The notes under the pieces: generated by a model
The model's database searches: none
Told to the model about the DNA's origin: nothing
Seen by the model: only the letters and a program-made list of their open reading frames with translations
In this document: in pieces, positions 1 to 8,430 of the stretch
Position numbering within the stretch: the stretch's first letter is position 1
Layout of the letters: every line of letters begins with the position of its first letter
Position numbers and translations under genes: made by a program
Assembly: GCA_030627125.1 (NCBI GenBank)
Contig: DAOUSR010000009.1
Span: 1-39,991, forward strand
Direction: 5' to 3'
Source: Thioploca sp.
Lineage (GTDB): Bacteria; Pseudomonadota; Gammaproteobacteria; Beggiatoales; Beggiatoaceae
DNA length: 39,991 bases

Positions 1-89
1 ACTGTCAATGGTACCAGTTCAACTATGCTACTATCTTGAATAGCTTTAAAATTTTTAATCCGAAAACTTTTTATGGCTAAATTATTCAT
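1..89 (-). CDS. AAA ATPase (OLD/RecF/SMC-like), N-terminal 29 residues only
   Basis: On the minus strand an ATG at 89-87 opens a frame that stays open to the left edge. The visible protein begins MNNLAIKSFRIKNFKAIQD and continues SSIVELVPLT. The pattern 'SFRIKNFKAIQDS..VEL.PLT', where the next residues normally are a Walker A loop, is the classic start of OLD-, RecF- and SMC-type AAA ATPases, which bind ATP and act in DNA repair or phage defence. An AGGA stands about ten bases upstream of the ATG and fits a ribosome binding site. The Walker motifs lie outside the window, so the exact family (AAA_15, AAA_21 or OLD nuclease) cannot be decided. Confidence 0.7.
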   Translation of the reverse strand, partial: MNNLAIKSFRIKNFKAIQDSSIVELVPLT

Positions 90-568
90 TAAATAAATTC
101 CTGTAATTTTTTTATTTTAGTATATCATATTTTTCTTATATTACTGATGTTACGCACTAAGCTTCTCAGGATGACCGCATTAAAAATATTTTGCAAACAT
201 GGAGTTATACACTTAATCATTGTTATGTATAGCTTTACGTATACACATAAATTTAATTATGCCAATCAATTCTCGACCTCTCATGACCCATCATTACCAA
301 AGATGGAAATAACAGAATCAGTTTTTCGATATTTTAACAATTTTTTGGGGATTTATCCAAATGGGAAACGCTATAGTATGAATTAGACGCTGGTACGTCT
401 AGAATGCATTCCTAACGAGGTTATTGAGAATGAGGGAAGTTTCCAAAGAAGTGGAACCTAATATTGTTCCTAATGATGTTATGCACATTGATTACCAGCC
501 TTACTCATTCTTAACTAAAGGATTAGTCAGAAGAAATTATAATTTATAGTGTTTAATCAAGTAGTAAC
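90..568. other. Intergenic region without a convincing gene
   Basis: This 480-base stretch lies between the start of the AAA ATPase gene and the end of the DUF2304 gene, both on the minus strand. The left portion must hold the promoter for the ATPase. A 79-codon open frame at 147-386 has no recognisable domain and no good ribosome binding site, so I do not call it. The right portion contains short inverted repeats, listed separately. A copy of a short motif, ACTGATGTTACGCA, lies near 143-156. Confidence 0.5.
385..470. repeat. Cluster of small hairpins, degenerate interspersed repeat
   Basis: Three short inverted repeats follow one another. AGACG (385-389) pairs with CGTCT (396-400). CATTCCTAAC (about 406-415) faces an imperfect complement ending TTGAGAATG (about 423-432). 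GGAAC (453-457) pairs with GTTCC (466-470). The arrangement 'gacgc-tggt-cgtct ... cattcc-aac ... gaatgag' resembles the short hairpin repeats scattered in intergenic DNA of Beggiatoa-like bacteria and cyanobacteria, but the copy is decayed. The family assignment is from memory. Confidence 0.4.
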
Positions 569-910
569 CTATAAATCTTCATCCTGCTTCTCCCCTTCCA
601 AAATTGCCATTCTTTGGGCCAAAGAACGGATTTTTCTTTCTAAATTTGATTGATGTAAATCCATATTAATAACTTTAATCAAAATCATTCCCATACCCAA
701 AATGAACAATAAGGTTGGTGGATAGCTAACGCCAAAAAAAACTGCTAATTTGTCAATAAAGGTAGGGAAAACACCTAATACCATAACCCCAAGGGCAACC
801 ACCAACCACCAAAAACCATGCCGTGAATGTAAACGATCTCGACGAATTAACCATAAAATAATAGTGGCCAAACATAAACCTAAAATTGCTGACGTTATTT
901 GGTACGACAT
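569..910 (-). CDS. DUF2304 family membrane protein
   Basis: A 113-residue protein with three hydrophobic segments (about residues 5-22, 33-60 and 66-84) and a short charged, coiled-coil-like tail. Length, topology and the RR-x-R loop after the first segment match DUF2304, small inner-membrane proteins commonly encoded beside GT2 glycosyltransferases. No biochemical function is established for the family. Its first 16 bases overlap the end of the upstream glycosyltransferase gene, which indicates translational coupling. It probably helps anchor or assist that enzyme (inference). Confidence 0.7.
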   Translation of the reverse strand: MSYQITSAILGLCLATIILWLIRRDRLHSRHGFWWLVVALGVMVLGVFPTFIDKLAVFFGVSYPPTLLFILGMGMILIKVINMDLHQSNLERKIRSLAQRMAILEGEKQDEDL

Positions 911-1593
911 TTTTCACCATACTTACCGTGAGCTAGACATAAAATACCAGTACATAACATATATTTAGATACCGCCCACCAAGAATTAAAAATACGGGAA
1001 TGACCATTACTTCTAGGATGCATTAAGGTTGGTACTTCAACAATTTGCAGACCAGCAGAATGTAATAAAATCAATACTCCCATATCTTGATAATCTAATA
1101 AAGTTGCTGATTTAGAAGCAAGTAATTTAATAGCTTTACTATTGTAAGCTCGTAAACCAGAAGTTAAATCTTCTAAATTTATGCCAGATAATTTACGAAA
1201 TAATTGCCAAGCAACTTGACGAGATAAACTACCACGTTGAGGATAAGCACCAATAACCACATCACATTGATGGATTGCGTTTAATAAAATTGGAATAGAA
1301 TCAGCTTCATGCTGACCATCGGCATCCATCGTGATAGCAATCTTAAAATTATGTTTAGCGGCATAACGTAAACCGGTTTGGATTGCTCCCCATGCACCTA
1401 GTGAAAACGGCAATGACAATACAATTGCTCCTGCCGTTCGAGCTATTTTTATAGTATCATCAGTACTAGCATCATCAATCACTACAACTGTAACTGATAA
1501 TTTAGACTTGATTTCATCTATAATTTTGCCTACTGTTTGAACTTCATTTTTAGCTGGAATCAGAACAATAACCGATTCACAAGATGATTTCAT
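895..1593 (-). CDS. Family 2 glycosyltransferase, DPM1-like
   Basis: This is a GT-A fold glycosyltransferase that probably moves a sugar from a nucleotide donor to a polyprenyl phosphate or glycan at the cytoplasmic face of the membrane. Visible motifs are the start strand 'VLIPAKNE', the nucleotide-binding 'IDDAST', and the metal-binding DxD in 'MDADGQH' (near residues 90-95), followed by 'LTSGLRAY'. All are typical of DPM1/DolP-mannose synthase-like enzymes. I chose the ATG at 1593. A TTG two codons upstream would overlap the previous stop, while the ATG lies two bases after it. It is the third gene of the operon running from 3196 to 569. The donor and acceptor cannot be read from sequence. 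Confidence 0.85.
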   Translation of the reverse strand: MKSSCESVIVLIPAKNEVQTVGKIIDEIKSKLSVTVVVIDDASTDDTIKIARTAGAIVLSLPFSLGAWGAIQTGLRYAAKHNFKIAITMDADGQHEADSIPILLNAIHQCDVVIGAYPQRGSLSRQVAWQLFRKLSGINLEDLTSGLRAYNSKAIKLLASKSATLLDYQDMGVLILLHSAGLQIVEVPTLMHPRSNGHSRIFNSWWAVSKYMLCTGILCLAHGKYGEKCRTK

Positions 1594-1595
1594 AA

Positions 1596-2171
1596 TCAAT
1601 TATCAATCAAATCAACACTATGACACATAATAGGAGCAGATGAACCATCATCAAATTCTACTCCAGCACTAACTCCTATTTTGGCAATTTCTTCTGCTGA
1701 ATCAAGATGATTATAAGCTGAATACATAGCTCCAAGAGCGAATTCACCTCCAGAACCTATAGCCCAAAATTTATTATATTCAAATACTTCTCGTAAACTA
1801 AATACTCCAAAAATACCATAACTATTAGCTATAAATAAATCCATTTGGCTTGATTCGTAAGGGTCCTGCTCATCTTCTTTGGGATTAAGAAAATAATCTT
1901 CCTTTAATTGTACGTGCAATTTACGAAAAAATTCAAAGATTTTTAAACGGTTATTAAAATTTGGCTGTTTTTTTCTGTTAGAAAATATACTTTCCAATAC
2001 TAGATTATGAGCAGCACTACCAACTAAACCAATATAAGAATCACCAGCACTAAGCATTTTGGTGGGAACAGCATCGTAAGTAGCTAGCTGTTTTTTATTA
2101 CCAAAACAAGTTAGGGTATCAGCTGCTATACAAGCAACTCCATTTTTTTTCACTACAACTAATGTCGACAT
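1596..2171 (-). CDS. HslV-like proteasome-family peptidase with predicted Ser nucleophile
   Basis: A 191-residue Ntn-hydrolase of the 20S proteasome/HslV superfamily. After removal of Met the chain begins STLVVVKKNGVACIAAD, aligning with HslV 'TTIVSVRRNGHVVIAGD'. The nucleophile position is therefore Ser instead of Thr, while the Asp at position 17 is kept. A Lys in 'PTKML' fits the catalytic Lys33 after a short insertion. 'AIGSGGEFALGAM' matches the HslV 'IGSGGPYA' segment near the C-terminal third. No HslU ATPase gene is present in the window. It sits in an operon between a GGDEF-like gene and a glycosyltransferase. It may form a self-compartmentalised peptidase of unknown target; it is not the canonical HslV, nor does it look like Anbu. 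Confidence 0.75.
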   Translation of the reverse strand: MSTLVVVKKNGVACIAADTLTCFGNKKQLATYDAVPTKMLSAGDSYIGLVGSAAHNLVLESIFSNRKKQPNFNNRLKIFEFFRKLHVQLKEDYFLNPKEDEQDPYESSQMDLFIANSYGIFGVFSLREVFEYNKFWAIGSGGEFALGAMYSAYNHLDSAEEIAKIGVSAGVEFDDGSSAPIMCHSVDLIDN

Positions 2172-2191
2172 ATTAACTTTTTAATTAAAAA

Positions 2192-3196
2192 TTACCACCA
2201 TACCATAACTTGATTGCGACCTGCTTTTTTAGCAGCATGTAACATCAAATCGGCCCGTTGAAGTATTTCTTCCTTAGATACTTCAGTTACTGAATTTGTT
2301 TCTTGATTAACAGCATCATCATCTAGCAAATTTTCATGAGCTATTTCTACGTTATGAGTTAATCCGATACTTACAGTAACTCTAATTGTAGCTCCTTTTA
2401 ACGTAGTAACTTTATTTTTTTCACATCGTTGGCGGATACGTTCTGCCAAAATATAAGCTCCATCAACATCAGTATTAGGTAATAATACTATAAATTGGGT
2501 GCCAGCATATCGAGATGGAATGTCAATTTCCTTCCGAATTGAGGAATCTAAAACCTTGGCAATTTCTTGTAAGGCTCTGTTACCTTCTTTGTAACCATAA
2601 ATATCGTTAATTCGTTTAAAACGATCTGCATCTATCACTAATAAAGAAAAAACTCCACCATGGCGACGAACTCTAGTAAACTCTTCTTGTAACCTAGTAT
2701 CAAAATAACTGCGAATATATAAATTAGTTAATTCATCAGTGGTAGCAAGTCTTATTAAACGTTCATGTTCTAAATTATTTTCCAGTATAGCAGCGATTAA
2801 TGGTAATATTGCATTTAAGGTTTGTAAACGTTCAGATGGTAATGGGCTACCTCTTTTTTGAGCAATAATAAGAATACCTTTTACTAGTTGTTCACTGTTT
2901 AATAATGGTAAGCATAAACAGCTAAAACCACTATTTGCATCAGCATTTTTATAAGTTGGAAATGGTAAAGATTCTATTACTTTTCCAGGATAAGTGTGTG
3001 CTTCTTTAGATATGACAATTTTTTCTAAAGGAGTAGCTTCTATTTTAATTTCTTTATTATACGCAATAAATTCATTCCTTGCCCAACCACCAATTATTTT
3101 ACCTTCAACTTGGTCTTCTATACTCAAAATAGCTGTTGGTTTAGAGTTTATTAACTGGGCTACTGTTTCAATCACTTGTTTGATTAAACTTATCAT
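2192..3196 (-). CDS. GAF-like plus degenerate GGDEF domain protein
   Basis: The N-terminal half (about residues 1-145) looks like a GAF-type sensor fold. The C-terminal half has the GGDEF-domain landmarks 'DELTNLYIRSYF', 'DADRFKRIND' with a possible metal-binding Asp pair, and the conserved end 'RADLMLHAAKKAGRNQV'. The signature loop that should read GG(D/E)EF reads AGTQF at about residues 231-235, so catalysis of cyclic-di-GMP synthesis is doubtful. It may bind GTP or c-di-GMP, or act as a structural receptor. I chose the internal ATG at 3196 (334 residues) over a TTG at 3232. The gene is first of the 3196-to-569 operon, 20 bases before the HslV-like gene. Confidence 0.85.
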   Translation of the reverse strand: MISLIKQVIETVAQLINSKPTAILSIEDQVEGKIIGGWARNEFIAYNKEIKIEATPLEKIVISKEAHTYPGKVIESLPFPTYKNADANSGFSCLCLPLLNSEQLVKGILIIAQKRGSPLPSERLQTLNAILPLIAAILENNLEHERLIRLATTDELTNLYIRSYFDTRLQEEFTRVRRHGGVFSLLVIDADRFKRINDIYGYKEGNRALQEIAKVLDSSIRKEIDIPSRYAGTQFIVLLPNTDVDGAYILAERIRQRCEKNKVTTLKGATIRVTVSIGLTHNVEIAHENLLDDDAVNQETNSVTEVSKEEILQRADLMLHAAKKAGRNQVMVWW

Positions 3197-3518
3197 TATA
3201 ACATCCGCTATTTGGTAAATAAATCTGGGCAAATTGAAACACTATTTATGATTACTTAATGTCGAATTTCTTGTGTTAATTATTTATAATTTGTTAAATG
3301 AATCATTATATTTTATACATGATAATAAATCAACAATTTTCCCCCCATTGCGTTTTTGAACATCTGAGCATCTTTCTTACCACAGCGTTGGTCAACGACA
3401 AACTGGCTTGTATCGTTCTCCTACAACTGTATATATAGTATTTCCCAATTGGATAGAATATATTGATACGAATTAAATGACTGATATTTATATTGAAGTT
3501 TATTAAGAATCGCTATAA
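3197..3518. other. Intergenic region with a G+C-richer patch
   Basis: The outer portions are very AT-rich and must hold the promoter of the 3196-to-569 operon. Bases from about 3342 to 3434 stand out at roughly 45% G+C, clearly above the surrounding DNA. The patch can be read on the minus strand as a short peptide containing 'VVDQRCGKKDAQMF' with an in-frame stop upstream. That suggests a gene scrap, but I do not recognise it. No RNA gene is evident. Confidence 0.4.
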
Positions 3519-4613
3519 TTATATTTTTAGCCCAGTACCTATTAAAGATACTGGTGCATAACCACTTTCTGGTGCTTGAAAATTAGTTACTTGTCCTCGG
3601 TATATTCTAGCACCAATTCCTAAAATTTTATCACGGTAAGCAAATACTCTGATATCTGTTTTCATAGGTTTATCATATCCTTTACAATCAGTAATAGACG
3701 GTTTTACCAACTGTTGTACTAAAGTTTCTTTTATTGGTAAGCTATTAAAACGGTTTTTTCTTAAACTACTACCTAGTATAACTCCTCTACTTCCAAACTG
3801 ATTTATCGGTTTAAATACCCATTGTTTCCTATCATTCCAAATTTTTTCTAAGTCTAAATCTACTAATAAATGAGTTTTCGGCACTATAGAATCAATAAAA
3901 TTTCCAACAGTAGGACTTATGCTTATTTCTAACAGTGCTTTTAAGTTGGACCAAATTATCATACGTCGTTTATCTGCTAATAACCCATAAATTCTAGGAT
4001 TAGGAGTAAGACATACATTACCAGCTAAATAAGCGGCCCTAATATCTGGCATGGTTTCCAAATAAAAATCGCAATGCCGATTGTATATCATATCTATTTG
4101 CTTACCATTGAAAAATAATTTATGATTTTTATTCTCCAATTTACTGGGATCAATTATATCTGTAGGTATGCCTAAATCTTGGCTCAATATTTTAGCAAAC
4201 TGTTGCATCTCTGGGAAAAAAAACTGGTTTTCTGGTTGCTCATCAATAATAGCTATTCTGGCTGGTTTATTTCCATATAAAGTAATTTCTTGGACAAACA
4301 TTTGTAATAATTTTAGTTTTAGCTTCGATGCAGCAACGGCAAAATTGGTTGGATGAGCAGCGTGAAAGGCTAAATATCCACCACCGGCATTAGTATTTAT
4401 TTCTATTAATTTAGGGCCTTGTTCAGTAATATGAAAATCATAGCCCATCATTACTCCAGAGTTTTTAGAACTAAATTGGGCAACAGTGGGTAAATCAATG
4501 CTTGCCTGATAGCTATGCAATTCACTTAAATCATGCATAATCTTTACAAAACGAATCATGGTAATTACATTTTGTCGAGATAATTTTACTGGGCAGGTTA
4601 GTTTATTTTGCAT
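3519..4613 (-). CDS. Circularly permuted ATP-grasp-like protein
   Basis: A 364-residue protein of unknown substrate. Near the N-terminus it has 'KLIEINTNAGGG' (68-79), the metal-binding Glu-x-Asn segment that normally ends an ATP-grasp domain. In the C-terminal third 'WVFKPINQFGSRGV' (265-278) looks like the ATP-binding Lys and Gly-rich loop, followed by 'DIRVFAYRDKILG' and 'GARIYRGQVTNF'. This order is that of circularly permuted ATP-grasp proteins, which ligate a carboxylate to an amine or thiol using ATP. 'IYNRHCDFYLE' (176-186) is also a family-like segment. It lies 44 bases downstream of a receiver/kinase gene on the same strand, so the two may be co-transcribed. A peptide or glutathionylspermidine-type ligase is possible, but the substrate is not predictable. 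Confidence 0.65.
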   Translation of the reverse strand: MQNKLTCPVKLSRQNVITMIRFVKIMHDLSELHSYQASIDLPTVAQFSSKNSGVMMGYDFHITEQGPKLIEINTNAGGGYLAFHAAHPTNFAVAASKLKLKLLQMFVQEITLYGNKPARIAIIDEQPENQFFFPEMQQFAKILSQDLGIPTDIIDPSKLENKNHKLFFNGKQIDMIYNRHCDFYLETMPDIRAAYLAGNVCLTPNPRIYGLLADKRRMIIWSNLKALLEISISPTVGNFIDSIVPKTHLLVDLDLEKIWNDRKQWVFKPINQFGSRGVILGSSLRKNRFNSLPIKETLVQQLVKPSITDCKGYDKPMKTDIRVFAYRDKILGIGARIYRGQVTNFQAPESGYAPVSLIGTGLKI

Positions 4614-4657
4614 AATTAGTTGTTTTAAGAGATAATTTAGATCGAAAATTAATCAAG

Positions 4658-6097
4658 CTAACTTAATGGCAACGATAATTCCATTGTCACTCCAGGGATG
4701 TCATTCCGATTATATAAACGATAATTACCTCCACTACCCAAGACTAATTTAGCAATCATTGATAATCCTAAACCCATACCTTTTACTTCACCAGTAAAAT
4801 ATTTTTCACTTTGGTAATATGGAGTCCATACTTTATTTAGTTCTTTGTTTGACATATATCTACCATCATCACTGATAGATAATAACAAAATTTTATCGGC
4901 AGCTATAGTGACAGATATTTCTAATGTAGGCGACTGATGAGGATGGAATTTTTTTGAATTGGTGAAAGATTCGTGCAATATTAACTCTAATCCCCTGTTA
5001 GAAAATACAATAGATTGATTTACTAAAGTATCATCTATTTGAATGGAAAGAGGCTTAAGTTCTAAATCTATTTGAATTTTGATTAATAATTTAGATAATT
5101 TAGATAATTGAAATACATTATCATGTTCAAGTAATTGAGATGAATCTAAATAACGTAGAATATCCAGAATCTGATCTTGCAACCGTTTTGCACTATCCCT
5201 AGCAATATTAAGTAATGAATGAGATTTTTGACTAGAAAGATCAATATTTTTTTGATCTAACAGTTGTAAACTAATCAAACCATTAAGTGGAGCTCGTAAT
5301 TTATGGGAAACTAAATTTTGAAAAGTCCACATCTGTTGCTGCAAATTCATCTGTTCACTAACATCACTTAAACGTACTAATTGACCGCTAAAGGTATCGA
5401 AAGGTGATTCTAAAATGTATACTTGCAACCATAGTAATTGGGAATGTTGAGTTTCTGCTCTTACCAAATAACGTGCTATATCACCAATGTTAGACTTAGG
5501 CCAATTTTGCCAAGCAATAGCTGGTTCTTGCTTAAGATTTTGGGTTGCTAAAAGTTCGGTAAAACTGGCAAACTTGATATCTTCAGTTAATAACCCTAAA
5601 TATAGCCGAGCAGCTGAGTTAACATATTGAATCGAATTACCATCTAGTAATAAATAACCATCATCAGACTGTTCAACCACCCAATCAAATCGCATCCTTT
5701 CAGTTGATAAACGACGATAACGATTTAACCTAATAATCGTATTAACTCTAGCTAATAGCTCTAATTTATCAAAAGGTTTGGTTATAAAGTCATCAGCTCC
5801 AGCTTTAATACCTTTTAACCGAGTTGCCCGATCACTAATAGCTGTCAACATGATTACTGGGACTTCAGCTAATTTAGGATGAACCCGCAGACGTTTACAA
5901 ACTTCAAACCCATCCATCCTTGGCATTATAATGTCCAACAAAATTAAATCAGGCATAAATTTTGCTGCTTTCACTAAAGCATCTTCACCATTTACCGCAA
6001 ATTCTAACTGATAATTCTCAGGTTGTAATAATATTTCTAAAATACTACGTCCACAATCTTCATCATCAACAATTAGTAAACAACCTTTTTTTTGCAT
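4658..6097 (-). CDS. Receiver-PAS-histidine kinase hybrid
   Basis: A 479-residue soluble signalling protein. The receiver domain (1-125) is complete: acidic pair D11/D12, phosphoacceptor D55 in 'LLDIIMPRMDG', T85 and K107. A PAS-like region covers about 139-250. The dimerisation helix has H265 in 'VSHKLRAPLNG', followed by a HATPase domain with 'HESFTNSKKF' as N-box and 'GMGLGLSMI' as G2 box. The G1 box is weak ('SDDGRYM', lacking DxGxG), so kinase activity could be reduced. No membrane segment is present. The input would come through phosphorylation of the N-terminal receiver or through the PAS region. The neighbouring ATP-grasp-like gene downstream may be a functional partner. Confidence 0.88.
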   Translation of the reverse strand: MQKKGCLLIVDDEDCGRSILEILLQPENYQLEFAVNGEDALVKAAKFMPDLILLDIIMPRMDGFEVCKRLRVHPKLAEVPVIMLTAISDRATRLKGIKAGADDFITKPFDKLELLARVNTIIRLNRYRRLSTERMRFDWVVEQSDDGYLLLDGNSIQYVNSAARLYLGLLTEDIKFASFTELLATQNLKQEPAIAWQNWPKSNIGDIARYLVRAETQHSQLLWLQVYILESPFDTFSGQLVRLSDVSEQMNLQQQMWTFQNLVSHKLRAPLNGLISLQLLDQKNIDLSSQKSHSLLNIARDSAKRLQDQILDILRYLDSSQLLEHDNVFQLSKLSKLLIKIQIDLELKPLSIQIDDTLVNQSIVFSNRGLELILHESFTNSKKFHPHQSPTLEISVTIAADKILLLSISDDGRYMSNKELNKVWTPYYQSEKYFTGEVKGMGLGLSMIAKLVLGSGGNYRLYNRNDIPGVTMELSLPLS

Positions 6098-6139
6098 AAT
6101 CTTATTTTTAAGAGTAGAAATTTTAGAAATACTATAAAT

Positions 6140-6156
6140 AGGGTAAATTACCCCTA
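6140..6156. repeat. Small inverted repeat TAGGG...CCCTA
   Basis: TAGGG (6140-6144) faces CCCTA (6152-6156). Alternatively GGGTA and TACCC pair across three bases. It lies between the end of purF and the start of the kinase gene, so it could be a weak terminator or an operator. A similar GTAGGG...CCCTAC hairpin occurs behind yidC near 27.5 kb. Confidence 0.3.
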
Positions 6157-6227
6157 CAAAATATTATGCAGGAGTAAATTCATGATCTTAATGGGTAGTG
6201 TGGTTGCCATAATTTTAAACACGTTCC

Positions 6228-7739
6228 TTAAGTAACATTATGAATACCCATAATTTCATTATCTTGGGTGTTGCTTTTAATCTTGGCAGAATCATTACGT
6301 CGTAGTTCAAGCTGTTCTAGATATTCCTGATTAATATCACCAGTAATATATTCACCATTAAAGCAAGATGTGTCAAATTGTTTAATATTTTTATTACCTT
6401 TCCTAGCACATGCTATCAAGTCTTTTAAATCCTGATATACCATCCAATCAGCTTTGATAATCTTAGCAACTTCTTCAGGAGTACGATTATGAGCTAGTAA
6501 TTCATTCACTGAAGGCATATCGATACCATAGACATTGGGATAACGCACCGGAGGAGCCGCTGAAGCAAAATATACTTTTTTAGCCCCAGCATCACGTGCC
6601 ATCTGAATAATTTGTTTAGAAGTTGTACCGCGTACTACGGAATCATCTACTAACAATACATTCTTATTGGCAAATTCTAATTTAATCGCATTAAGTTTTT
6701 GGCGAACCGATTTTTTTCGCATATTCTGCCCCGGCATGATAAAAGTCCGAGAAATATAACGATTTTTAACAAATCCTTCCCGATATTTCCGATTTAATAC
6801 ATAAGCAAGTTGCAAAGCTGCCGTACAACTAGTATCAGGAATAGGAATAACTACATCAATATCATGTTTTGGATAGAGCTTGAGAATTTTTTTCGCTAGA
6901 GCTTTACCCATTCGTAAGCGAGATTTATAAACTGAAATACCATCAATGATAGAATCTGGCCGGGCCATATAAACATATTCAAAAATACACGGAGCATTTG
7001 CATACTTATTAGTACCTTGGTAAGAATGCAATTGGCCTGTAGCAGTGATAAAAATAGTTTCTCCTGGAGCAATATCTCGCACTAGTTGAAAACCAAGCAT
7101 ATCAATCGCTACACTTTCAGACGCTACCATATACTCAGTGCCATTTGGAGTTTCACGTTTACCATATATAAGTGGACGAATGCCATGTGGGTCTCGGAAA
7201 GCCAAAATACCTACACCTGTAATCATTGCTACAGCGGCATAACCACCTCTACAACGTTGGTGAACTCCATTAATAGCTTTAAACACATCTTCATGATTAA
7301 CATCTAATTTATGTAGTTTATGTAATTCTTGAGCTAACACATTTAGCAATACTTCAGAATCAGAATTAGTGTTAATATGACGTAATTCTTCCCGAAATAA
7401 ATCTTGTTTTAAACTTTCGGCATTAGTTAAATTACCATTGTGGGCTAAAGTGATTCCATAAGGAGAGTTTACATAAAAAGGTTGAGCTTCAGCACTGGAT
7501 TCACAACCAGCAGTTGGATAACGCACATGGCCAATACCCATATTACCATGTAAGTTTAGCATATGTCTAGTGTGAAAAGTATCTCGCACTAAACCATTAT
7601 CCTTGCGTAGATATAAACGATCATTATCACAAGTTACAATACCAGCAGCATCTTGACCACGATGTTGCAATACAGTCAAACCATCATACAAAGCTTGATT
7701 TACAGATGATTTTCCTACAATCCCAATGATTCCGCACAT
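6228..7739 (-). CDS. purF: Amidophosphoribosyltransferase
   Basis: This enzyme catalyses the first committed step of purine synthesis, in which PRPP and glutamine give phosphoribosylamine. The sequence begins MCGIIGIVG, so Cys2 becomes the N-terminal nucleophile of the glutaminase domain without a propeptide, as in E. coli. '[11 protein letters not shown]', 'HVRYPTAG' and 'LAHNGNLTN' are glutaminase landmarks. The phosphoribosyltransferase domain holds the PRPP-binding '[14 protein letters not shown]' (361-374). The length of 503 residues matches the 505 of E. coli. cvpA lies ten bases upstream on the same strand, the usual gammaproteobacterial order. In many species a PurR operator precedes cvpA, but I did not recognise one here. 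Confidence 0.98.
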   Translation of the reverse strand: MCGIIGIVGKSSVNQALYDGLTVLQHRGQDAAGIVTCDNDRLYLRKDNGLVRDTFHTRHMLNLHGNMGIGHVRYPTAGCESSAEAQPFYVNSPYGITLAHNGNLTNAESLKQDLFREELRHINTNSDSEVLLNVLAQELHKLHKLDVNHEDVFKAINGVHQRCRGGYAAVAMITGVGILAFRDPHGIRPLIYGKRETPNGTEYMVASESVAIDMLGFQLVRDIAPGETIFITATGQLHSYQGTNKYANAPCIFEYVYMARPDSIIDGISVYKSRLRMGKALAKKILKLYPKHDIDVVIPIPDTSCTAALQLAYVLNRKYREGFVKNRYISRTFIMPGQNMRKKSVRQKLNAIKLEFANKNVLLVDDSVVRGTTSKQIIQMARDAGAKKVYFASAAPPVRYPNVYGIDMPSVNELLAHNRTPEEVAKIIKADWMVYQDLKDLIACARKGNKNIKQFDTSCFNGEYITGDINQEYLEQLELRRNDSAKIKSNTQDNEIMGIHNVT

Positions 7740-7748
7740 TATAATTAT

Positions 7749-8243
7749 TTAAGGTTTGAAATTAAATTGGACTACGATATCAGGCGATAAATAGCTAAAA
7801 AATATCATAATAATTGGTTTAACTATGTTTATTATTAAAGATTCCTGCCACCAAGTACTAGCGGAAAGTTTGGTTAAACCAGATAATATAATTAACATTA
7901 TTATTATGGTGCTACCTTTAGCAAATCCAAATAATGCTCCGATTATACATTCTAGTCCAATGAGTTGAGTTGGTCCTATGGAGCTGATAATTAAATCATT
8001 AAGCCAATCAATTATAATAAAGCTAATGAAAAATAATATCATAATTGACATTCCAAAACGCAAGTCGCTCAAAGAGATTAGAGATACTAATAAATTTGCC
8101 AATCCTCCTACAAAAAATAAAGCTATTATAGAGGATAAGAACCAGTTTAAGAAGGAAAAGAGTTCTACCACAAAACCTTTGGAATAACCAAAAACCACAA
8201 ATAACCAAATAAGAATAATGATTATGTTATCTATCCAGTTCAT
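7749..8243 (-). CDS. cvpA: CvpA family membrane protein
   Basis: A 164-residue inner-membrane protein with four hydrophobic segments. The opening 'NWIDNIIIILIWLFVVFGYSKGFVVELFSFLNW' type segment, with the conserved 'G.s.GFv.E.fs...W' pattern, and the later 'IGALFGFAKG' segment match CvpA, named for its need in colicin V production and linked to envelope homeostasis. Length agrees with E. coli CvpA (162). It is directly upstream of purF with a nine-base gap, so the two genes form an operon. About 190 bases of AT-rich DNA lie upstream before the next gene. Confidence 0.93.
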   Translation of the reverse strand: MNWIDNIIIILIWLFVVFGYSKGFVVELFSFLNWFLSSIIALFFVGGLANLLVSLISLSDLRFGMSIMILFFISFIIIDWLNDLIISSIGPTQLIGLECIIGALFGFAKGSTIIIMLIILSGLTKLSASTWWQESLIINIVKPIIMIFFSYLSPDIVVQFNFKP

Positions 8244-8430
8244 AATTTTTCTGTAGAAGAGTTAAATTTAACGATTTTTTGCCATGAAATTTGGCCGTTA
8301 GAGTTACAAAAATTGTTAATATATATGCTATATGTTTGAATATAAATCAATACAGAACGATTATCCAGTTTCTGTAATAAAATTAGTTGGATAGCTATTT
8401 TTACTCAAGTTGATAAATTTTGCCAAATCA

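Noticed and set aside
147-386. 79-codon plus-strand open frame
   Set aside because: No domain, no ribosome binding site, irregular composition; lies in a region of decayed repeats.
2192-3232. Longer GGDEF protein starting at the TTG at 3232
   Set aside because: TTG is a rare start and the added 12 residues show no family similarity; the ATG at 3196 is preferred.
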